From an uncultured Clostridia bacterium (lineage in GTDB: Bacteria > Bacillota > Clostridia > Oscillospirales > CAG-272), in assembly GCA_945949385.1 (NCBI GenBank), contig CAMFEL010000003.1, positions 1-47,692 on the forward strand: a DNA stretch of 47,692 bases. The letters are read 5' to 3'. The notes under the pieces are model-generated. The model was not told the DNA's origin. It did not search any database and saw only the letters and a list, made by a program, of their open reading frames with translations. Within the stretch, counting starts at the first letter, position 1. Every line of letters begins with the position of its first letter. Below, in pieces: positions 42,550 to 47,692 of this stretch. Position numbers and translations under genes: made by a program.

Positions 42550-42571
42550 GGTTACTCCCGTAACCTTCTTT
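42550..42571. terminator. Small terminator-like hairpin
   Basis: ggttac / gtaacc with loop tccc, flanked by an A run before and a T-rich run after, at the edge of the tRNA region. Confidence 0.5.
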
Positions 42572-42591
42572 TTGCTCCACTGTTGGGCTCA

Positions 42592-42672
42592 GAACCGCGG
42601 TTTGCATTGTGGTTTGATTGAACATTACGCCACCCTTATCGCAAACCTTTGTGGGCTTCGCTCTCGCGGTTC
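42592..42672. other. Nested inverted repeats, possible structured RNA
   Basis: One 14-base strand (42592-42605) can pair in two parts: gaaccgc with gcggttc (42666-42672) and ggtttgc with gcaaacc (42641-42647). Together they make a branched stem. It lies past the tRNA-Cys terminator and has no coding potential. Confidence 0.4.
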
Positions 42673-42696
42673 ATCGACGTAGAGAAAAAGCCAAAA

Positions 42697-42724
42697 GAAA
42701 AGCACACCGTACGGTGTGCTTTTC
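42697..42724 (-). terminator. Terminator of the tRNA operon
   Basis: A near-perfect palindrome (agcacaccgt/acggtgtgct with flanking A and T runs) directly after the tRNA-Cys 3' end; T run TTTTCTTTT on the minus strand. Confidence 0.85.
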
Positions 42725-42730
42725 TTTTGG

Positions 42731-42802
<72 letters not shown>

Positions 42803-42839
42803 TTATAAATCGAGCCGCATAGAATTATGCGGCTCGTGG

Positions 42840-42912
42840 AGCGGATTACGGGGCTCGAACCCGCCACCTCCACCTTGGCAAGGTGGCGCTCTACCAAATG
42901 AGCTAAATCCGC
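42840..42912 (-). tRNA. tRNA-Gly (GCC)
   Basis: A 73-nt cloverleaf with anticodon GCC in ccacctt-gcc-aaggtgg; T-arm gggttcgagcccc; CCA encoded at 42837-42839. Confidence 0.95.
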
Positions 42913-42918
42913 ATATGG

Positions 42919-42991
42919 TGCCTCCGGTCGGAATCGAACCAACGACACGGAGATTTTCAGTCTCCTGCTCTACCAACTGAGCTACAGAGGC
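42919..42991 (-). tRNA. tRNA-Phe (GAA)
   Basis: A 73-nt cloverleaf with anticodon GAA in ggagact-gaa-aatctcc; T-arm ggttcgattcc; CCA encoded at 42916-42918. Confidence 0.95.
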
Positions 42992-43016
42992 GTCGCCCGG
43001 AATTTTCCGGAAATGG

Positions 43017-43090
43017 CGACCCGAAGGGGGCTCGAACCCCTGACCTCTAGCGTGACAGGCTAGCGCTCTAACCAACTGAGCTACCGGGCC
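43017..43090 (-). tRNA. tRNA-Asp (GTC)
   Basis: A 74-nt cloverleaf with anticodon GTC in ctagcct-gtc-acgctag; T-arm gggttcgagcccc; CCA encoded at 43014-43016. The acceptor stem has two G-U pairs. Confidence 0.95.
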
Positions 43091-43097
43091 GTATTGG

Positions 43098-43170
43098 TGG
43101 GAACAATAGGGCTCGAACCTATGACCCTCTGCTTGTAAGGCAGATGCTCTCCCAGCTGAGCTATGCTCCC
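43098..43170 (-). tRNA. tRNA-Val (TAC)
   Basis: A 73-nt cloverleaf with anticodon TAC in tctgcct-tac-aagcaga; T-arm aggttcgagccct; CCA encoded at 43095-43097. It is the first tRNA after the promoter. Confidence 0.95.
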
Positions 43171-43202
43171 GATTTTTCGCCGCGGTCTTACGCGGCTTTT
43201 AT

Positions 43203-43231
43203 AGTATAGCAAAGCGGGGCGGCGTTGTCAA
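43203..43231 (-). promoter_or_regulatory. Strong promoter of the tRNA operon
   Basis: A perfect TTGACA (43226-43231), a 17-bp GC-rich spacer, TGC, and TATACT (43203-43208) on the minus strand, about 33 bp before tRNA-Val. The GC-rich sequence after the -10 fits a stringently controlled stable-RNA promoter; that point is inference. Confidence 0.85.
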
Positions 43232-43564
43232 TACCTTTTTTTCAATTTTCGCAAAAAAATTTCCGCAGCCGTTTACAGAGTCGCCGAAAAACGATCATAT
43301 GAGGTAAGGATCATCGTCTGCCGTCAAGGCAGGCAGAGCCCCCATCCCATAACACTGCCGCATAACAAGCAGGTTAATCAAAACAAACAAGTACACAGGA
43401 TAACTGAAAATCTGCTGTCGACACGCTCCAAAGCTTTGCTTTATTTCCGCCGCGAAATTTGATGTATAGACTGACGGGACAGCAGTCCCTCCGAATATTC
43501 CCCACTGCATTTCTATCGTCTGACAATCAAGTTTGAATTCTGCAAACCTTAGTAACGGGCAAAC
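43232..43564. other. Gap between tRNA promoter and methyltransferase gene
   Basis: No supported gene. A 71-codon open frame on the minus strand (43295-43510) lacks a ribosome site and family resemblance. No clear terminator for the methyltransferase gene is visible. Confidence 0.4.
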
Positions 43565-44335
43565 TCACTTTTTCGCCCTTGCAATCACATACCAGCGTTC
43601 GCAGTCCTTCTTCGGCGCGCCGAAGCTGTAGTCACCGAAAAATCCCAGCACCTCAAAGCCTGCGCGCGCAAGCTCTCCCCGCAACCGCTTTTCCGTATAG
43701 CAGCGCTCCCGCTGCACAGCGTCCACCCTGTCCCACGCGCCGTCAGAGCGGCGGGTAAACACGGAAAGATAAAAATCGCACACACCGCGCCGGCTGTCGT
43801 AGTGATTCTGCCAGCAGCAGGTAACGCCCTCATCCTCCAGAATATAGTCGTTGTCACCGTAAAAGGTTCTGAATTTATAAGGCGTATTCACATCGAACAG
43901 GAACAGACCGTCGGGCTCAAGATAGTTGTGCACGAGAGACAGACACTTTCCCAGATCCTTTGCGCCGCAAAGATGATTTATGCCGTCGAGGCAGCACACA
44001 GCCGCGTCTACCGTGCCGTACAGTTCAAAGCTGCGCATATCCTGACACAGCCACAGAATATCCTCATATCCCGTCTCAGCAGCCCGCTGACGCGCCACGG
44101 AAAGCATATCGCAGCTTATATCCACCGCCGTCATATCAAAGCCCCGCTGACGCAGTTCAAATGTCATCGCCCCTGTACCGCAGCCCAGATCCAGCACGCT
44201 TGATATTTTCTTTGCGCCGAATTTTTCAAAAGCGGCGCAGAAAAAATCCGCCCATGCCGAATAATCCGTCTCGGAATTCAGCCTGTCGTAGGATGAGTAC
44301 AATGCATAATATGCGCCGTCCTGCATTTTTGTCAC
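43565..44335 (-). CDS. Class I SAM-dependent methyltransferase
   Basis: A 256-residue cytosolic enzyme with a Rossmann-like methyltransferase fold. Motif I is VLDLGCGTGAM (about residues 43-53), the acidic post-I residue lies in MTAVDISCDML, and VDAAVCCLDGINHL and LFDVNTPYKF follow in the expected order. The second half has the beta-rich insertion of the small-molecule methyltransferases near Methyltransf_25. The acceptor is unknown. It starts six bases after the stop of the YerC-like gene, so they are one operon. Confidence 0.88.
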   Translation of the reverse strand: MTKMQDGAYYALYSSYDRLNSETDYSAWADFFCAAFEKFGAKKISSVLDLGCGTGAMTFELRQRGFDMTAVDISCDMLSVARQRAAETGYEDILWLCQDMRSFELYGTVDAAVCCLDGINHLCGAKDLGKCLSLVHNYLEPDGLFLFDVNTPYKFRTFYGDNDYILEDEGVTCCWQNHYDSRRGVCDFYLSVFTRRSDGAWDRVDAVQRERCYTEKRLRGELARAGFEVLGFFGDYSFGAPKKDCERWYVIARAKK

Positions 44336-44341
44336 CGCCGC

Positions 44342-44647
44342 TTATTCCGGACTTTCGCCTGCGGCGTTAAGATTGTCCAGCACCAGCCTGTAACCGTCGC
44401 TGCCGTATCTCAGACAGCGGTTGACGCGGCTGATGGTAGCCGTAGAAAGTCCCGTTTTTTCAATCACATCCGTATATGTTGCCTCGTCGGAAAGCATTTT
44501 CGCGGCGGTCAGTCGGTTTGACATATCTATAAGCTCCGTAATGGTGCAGATATCGTCAAAAAATGCCCTGCACTCCTCCACCGTCTTAAGGGACAGAATC
44601 CCGCGGAACAGATAATCCGTTTTCCTGTCCGGTTCTCTTTTAGCCAT
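44342..44647 (-). CDS. YerC/YecD-type TrpR-like DNA-binding protein
   Basis: A 101-residue protein of the Trp repressor superfamily in its YerC/YecD branch. The helix-turn-helix reads MLSDEATYTDVIEKTGLSTATISRVNRCLRY, preceded by the helical FRGILSLKTVEECRAFFDDICT region. The tryptophan-binding residues of TrpR are not evident, and family members in Firmicutes have no proven ligand. It is the first gene of a pair with the methyltransferase. Confidence 0.9.
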   Translation of the reverse strand: MAKREPDRKTDYLFRGILSLKTVEECRAFFDDICTITELIDMSNRLTAAKMLSDEATYTDVIEKTGLSTATISRVNRCLRYGSDGYRLVLDNLNAAGESPE

Positions 44648-44784
44648 TCTCCTCTGATTCCTTTCCTGTACTTATGTCGTAATCCGTGCCGGGGTGTACC
44701 GCGGCACTATGTCTCTGCACGCCGCCGTATAGGCAGATAAGAACCTGCCCTATCCCGCGCCCCGCAGTTTTACGGCTTTACGCT

Positions 44785-45792
44785 TTATTTGTTCGTGTCT
44801 CCGCCCGTGAGAATAAGACGGGCAATATCGTCGGCGCAGGCGCCGGAAATATAGTCCCCGACTCCCTCAAGCGCCGCTCTCAGCGCTCCGGGCTCCAGCG
44901 ACACTCCCTCAAGAGAAGCGCAAAGCTTCTTTGTGTCGGCGGTGCCGAAAAAGTCTCCCTTTATATCAATATGCCCGATAACTCCTCTGTCGGCGCTGAG
45001 ATAGACCTCTACGCCGCCGTAGGAAAAACGCTGTCTGCACTCTCTGTCGCAGGCGGGGGAGGCGCCGAAATTCCAACTCCACCGGGAATATTTATCATCG
45101 CTCAGCCGTCTGATTGCCGCCCTTTCCTCCTCGGTGAAGTCCCGAGGCTCGCCCAGCTCTCCCGCCACAAGCTCGCACAGCCGCAGCATAAAGCCCTCTG
45201 CGTCCCGCGGTCCGCAGTAGCCCTCCAGAGCGGAAATATTGCACACTCTGGAGCGAACGCTTTTTACTCCTTTTGAGCGCAGCTTGTCCTCCGAGACCCG
45301 AAGTGCCGCGCCAAGCTCCGCCATATCGGCGCCGAACAGCAGCGTGCCGTGGTGCATGAGCCGCTTTCTGCCGTCGGCGGTGTCGTAGACGCACTGAGCG
45401 TTGCCGGATATTTTGCAGCCATCTGCCACAATGTCGTTTCTGCCGTCGGCGCAGGCAACAACGCCCATAGCGCTCAGCGCCTCGATAATAGGCGCGGTAA
45501 AGCGGCTGAAATCAAGCCCGCCCTCTCCGGCGGCGGTTATAAACGTAAAATTTACATTCCCCGGATCGTGAAAGACCGCGCCGACGCCCGTAAGCCGCCG
45601 CACTATTTTAATACCGGTCTTTTCCGCATAGTCAAGATTCACCTCGGCATAGGTGTTCTGATTTTTCCCCACTATTACCGCACGGTCATTGCGCCACAGC
45701 ATAAAAACATCGTCCCGCGAGTTTTCCAGAAGGTACTCCTCAGAGGCAAGATTGAAATAAGCGTCCACCACGGAATTGTTTATAACGAGCAT
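44785..45792 (-). CDS. lplA: Lipoate-protein ligase
   Basis: 335 residues from the ATG at 45792; upstream in-frame codons lack a ribosome site. It activates lipoate with ATP and attaches it to lipoyl domains such as glycine cleavage H protein. Motifs: RRLTGVGAVFHD (usual RRxSGGGAVYHD, so TGVGA is a mild variant), GCKISGNAQ with the catalytic lysine, and a C-terminal accessory domain (WNFGASPACD onward). No lipoylated partner is in the window. It is divergent from the nitroreductase gene. Confidence 0.93.
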   Translation of the reverse strand: MLVINNSVVDAYFNLASEEYLLENSRDDVFMLWRNDRAVIVGKNQNTYAEVNLDYAEKTGIKIVRRLTGVGAVFHDPGNVNFTFITAAGEGGLDFSRFTAPIIEALSAMGVVACADGRNDIVADGCKISGNAQCVYDTADGRKRLMHHGTLLFGADMAELGAALRVSEDKLRSKGVKSVRSRVCNISALEGYCGPRDAEGFMLRLCELVAGELGEPRDFTEEERAAIRRLSDDKYSRWSWNFGASPACDRECRQRFSYGGVEVYLSADRGVIGHIDIKGDFFGTADTKKLCASLEGVSLEPGALRAALEGVGDYISGACADDIARLILTGGDTNK

Positions 45793-45900
45793 AAAAGGAA
45801 TTTCCTTCCGAAAAACCGCGCCGCACGGCGCTGATAAGAAACTGCATATGTATTGTATCACATACGGCAGCCACTTTTCAACATAGCGGTGAAACTTTGG

Positions 45901-45929
45901 TTGAAACGCCGAAAAAGATGTGGTAAAAT
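45901..45929 (+). promoter_or_regulatory. Promoter of the nitroreductase gene
   Basis: TTGAAA (45901-45906), a 17-bp spacer, then extended -10 TGGTAAAAT with the hexamer at 45924-45929. The leader is about 85 nt. Confidence 0.7.
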
Positions 45930-46020
45930 ATTATAGGTTGTCCAAGACTTCCGCCGTCTCCCGGGCAGAGCATATTATTCCGACATAAATTTTCGAACAA
46001 TTCGGAAAGGAAGATAAAAA

Positions 46021-46542
46021 ATGACAAACGCAGTAATCGAAAACATGAAAAACAGGCGAAGCTATCGCAGCTACGAATCCCGCCAAATAACGCAGGAGGA
46101 GCTTGACGCCGTGCTGGAGGCCGGGCTCTGGGCGCCCAGCGGTATGAACCGCCAGTGCGTAAAGCTGGTCGCCGTAACAAACCCCGACGCCGTCTCCCGC
46201 CTGTCACGTATGAACGCCGCCGTTATGGGCTCGTCGGGAGATCCCTTTTACGGCGCGCCCTGTGTTATAATAGTATTTGCCGACTCGCAGGCGCACACTT
46301 ATACGGAGGACGGAAGCCTTGCTATGGGAAATATGCTCTGCGCCGCCGCGTCTCTGGGACTCGGCTCCTGCTGGATACACCGCGCAAGAGAGGTCTTTGA
46401 AACCGACGAGGGCAGGGCGCTTATGAAAGAATGGGGAATACCCGAAAGCTATAAAGGCATCGGCAACTGTATCTTAGGCTACGCCGCCGAGACTCCGGCT
46501 CCGAAGCCCAGAACCGACGGCAGAATAATCAAGGTGAAATAA
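46021..46542 (+). CDS. Nitroreductase-family flavoprotein
   Basis: A 173-residue FMN-dependent oxidoreductase of the small nitroreductase group. It has the FMN-binding start NRRSYRSYESRQI with the conserved Arg/Ser, the WAPSGMNRQCVKLV block and the C-terminal GLGSCWIHRAREVF. Such proteins form dimers and reduce nitro compounds, quinones or flavins with NAD(P)H. GGAAAGGA precedes the ATG. It is monocistronic, between its own promoter and the ppdK leader. Confidence 0.93.
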   Translation: MTNAVIENMKNRRSYRSYESRQITQEELDAVLEAGLWAPSGMNRQCVKLVAVTNPDAVSRLSRMNAAVMGSSGDPFYGAPCVIIVFADSQAHTYTEDGSLAMGNMLCAAASLGLGSCWIHRAREVFETDEGRALMKEWGIPESYKGIGNCILGYAAETPAPKPRTDGRIIKVK

Positions 46543-46582
46543 GCCGAAATGATTCACCCCCCCGCTTTGCTTACAGACAACG

Positions 46583-46635
46583 CGAAAATCGGGCAATCAA
46601 ATCCCTGCCGGAATACCGTTTTTTGCCCGATTTCG
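46583..46635 (+). other. Large stem-loop after the nitroreductase gene
   Basis: aaatcgggca (46586-46595) and tgcccgattt (46624-46633) form a perfect 10-bp stem, extended by imperfect flanks, around a 28-nt loop that contains a smaller inverted repeat. It may serve as the nitroreductase 3' end or a leader element of ppdK. Confidence 0.5.
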
Positions 46636-46728
46636 CCCACGTATTTATAAATAATTGTAAATAACCTGAAAAAATATGGCGACTTACTCACTTTTTTTCG
46701 CAAAACTATGGAAATCCGGGGGAAAATA

Positions 46729-46737
46729 TGATAGAAT
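46729..46737 (+). promoter_or_regulatory. Extended -10 of ppdK
   Basis: TGATAGAAT with TAGAAT at 46732-46737 and TGGAAA 17 bp upstream (46709-46714). It lies 70 bp before the ppdK start. Confidence 0.5.
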
Positions 46738-46806
46738 GACAAATGCGACACATAGTGCCGTTTGTAAAGTTGACAAATAAAAAATATATTTTTGGAGGAT
46801 TGTAAA

Positions 46807-47692
46807 ATGGGAAAGAAGTATGTATACCTTTTCTCCGAGGGCAACGCTAATATGCGCGAGCTGCTCGGCGGTAAAGGCGCAAACCTGGCGGAAATGACCA
46901 ACATAGGTCTTCCTGTTCCCCAGGGCTTCACGATCTCAACGGAGGCGTGCACACAGTACTACGAGGACGGCAGAAAAATAAGCGACGATATCATGGCTCA
47001 GACCATGGAGGGCGTCAAGAAAATGGAGGAGATCAACGGCAAAAAGTTCGGTGACCTCAAGAACCCCCTGCTTGTTTCCGTTCGTTCCGGCGCACGCGCA
47101 TCCATGCCCGGTATGATGGATACCATCCTCAACCTCGGTCTTAACGACGAAGTTGTGGAGGCAATGATCGCCGGCAACGACGATCCTAAGTTCAAGAGAT
47201 TCGTATATGACTCTTACAGAAGATTTATCCAGATGTTCTCCGACGTCGTTATGGAGGTCGGCAAGAAGTACTTCGAAGAGCTCATCGACAAGATGAAAGC
47301 CGAGAAGGGCGTTCAGTTCGACGTAGACCTTACTGCGGACGATCTGAAAGAGCTTGCACGTCAGTTCAAGGCAGAGTATAAGGCAAAGATCGGCGAGGAC
47401 TTCCCCTCCGACCCCGTTACTCAGCTCAAGCTGGCTATCGAGGCAGTATTCCGTTCATGGGATAACCCCCGTGCAAACGTTTACCGCCGCGATAACGATA
47501 TCCCTTACTCCTGGGGTACCGCAGTTAACGTAATGCCTATGGTATTCGGTAACCTTAACAACAACTCCGGTACAGGCGTTGCCTTCACCCGTGACCCCGC
47601 AACCGGCGAAAAGAAGCTCATGGGCGAGTTCCTTGTAAACGCACAGGGCGAGGACGTTGTTGCAGGCGTCCGTACTCCTATGCCTATCGCAC
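46807..47692 (+). CDS. ppdK: Pyruvate,phosphate dikinase, 5' part only
   Basis: The first 295 codons of a protein normally near 875-890 residues; it runs off the window end. It interconverts pyruvate and phosphoenolpyruvate using ATP/AMP and pyrophosphate. The nucleotide-binding N-terminal domain is clear: [21 protein letters not shown] at residues 20-40, [18 protein letters not shown], and [21 protein letters not shown] in the last third. GGAGG precedes the ATG at good distance. Codon choice is more biased than in its neighbours, as expected for a highly expressed central enzyme. Confidence 0.97.
   Translation, partial: MGKKYVYLFSEGNANMRELLGGKGANLAEMTNIGLPVPQGFTISTEACTQYYEDGRKISDDIMAQTMEGVKKMEEINGKKFGDLKNPLLVSVRSGARASMPGMMDTILNLGLNDEVVEAMIAGNDDPKFKRFVYDSYRRFIQMFSDVVMEVGKKYFEELIDKMKAEKGVQFDVDLTADDLKELARQFKAEYKAKIGEDFPSDPVTQLKLAIEAVFRSWDNPRANVYRRDNDIPYSWGTAVNVMPMVFGNLNNNSGTGVAFTRDPATGEKKLMGEFLVNAQGEDVVAGVRTPMPIA

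Noticed and set aside
43295-43510. 71-codon open frame on the minus strand
   Set aside because: No ribosome binding site, no family resemblance, and it lies in a spacer before the tRNA promoter.
46554-46952. 132-codon open frame on the minus strand
   Set aside because: It runs antisense through the ppdK promoter, ribosome site and first codons; ppdK is unambiguous.

Overview
The window looks like chromosome from a Gram-positive anaerobe of the class Clostridia, most likely an Oscillospiraceae/Ruminococcaceae-type gut bacterium. The reasons are strong AGGAGG ribosome binding sites, TTG and GTG starts, extended -10 promoters (TGnTATAAT-like), a YtrA-type GntR/ABC operon, a YerC/YecD TrpR-like protein, long-form HPF, FeoA/FeoB with a Cys-rich partner, a PduL phosphotransacylase and a pyruvate,phosphate dikinase. 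Base composition is mixed, GC-rich in most genes, with one clearly AT-rich gene (17524-18318). The taxonomic guess is inference from gene content only.

Layout. 1-270: hairpin-rich tandem repeats. 271-1791 (minus): pgeF-like purine nucleoside phosphorylase and pduL. 1939-3862 (minus): GntR repressor with an ABC-2 ATPase and permease, preceded by a perfect inverted-repeat operator. 3999-9479 (minus): a lipoprotein amidase, a membrane-anchored unknown protein, a histidine kinase/response regulator pair with its own promoter, and a frameshifted M23 peptidoglycan hydrolase. 9742-15005 (plus): MBOAT O-acyltransferase, DHHW protein, small lipoprotein and a GyrB/ParE-type topoisomerase subunit without a visible partner. 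15080-20167 (minus): a four-gene operon of SPFH/SHOCT protein, 4-TM membrane protein, AT-rich DUF2971 protein, and a zinc-ribbon/TPR/TIR/TM/DUF6273 protein. This is the most interesting block. 20610-24240 (minus): DUF5662 protein, AEC transporter and a putative glycoside hydrolase. 24504-26645 (plus): recG. 26756-28791 (minus): tpiA and pgk.

29014-35553 (minus) is a damaged surface-polysaccharide locus. It holds an ABC exporter with a late frameshift, a DUF5011 protein, a Wzz/BY-kinase remnant that now reads in frame into cpsB, and a CapD/PglF-type nucleotide-sugar dehydratase. 35880-36404 (minus) is hpf. 36751-39294 (plus) is feoA-feoB plus a 52-residue Cys-rich FeoB partner. 39383-42292 holds small membrane and lipoprotein genes, repeats, orphan terminators, a tRNA 3'-end-like remnant, and an alpha/beta hydrolase with two EF-hand loops. 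42731-43170 (minus) is a five-tRNA operon (Val-Asp-Phe-Gly-Cys) with a near-consensus promoter. 43565-45792 (minus): methyltransferase, YerC-like regulator, lipoate-protein ligase. 46021-46542 (plus): nitroreductase. 46807 to the end (plus): 5' part of ppdK.

Two genes each need one base restored in a short homopolymer (8314-9479 and 33821-35553). Either the population is decaying or varying these surface genes, or the assembly has small indel errors. This should be settled before any biological reading of those genes.
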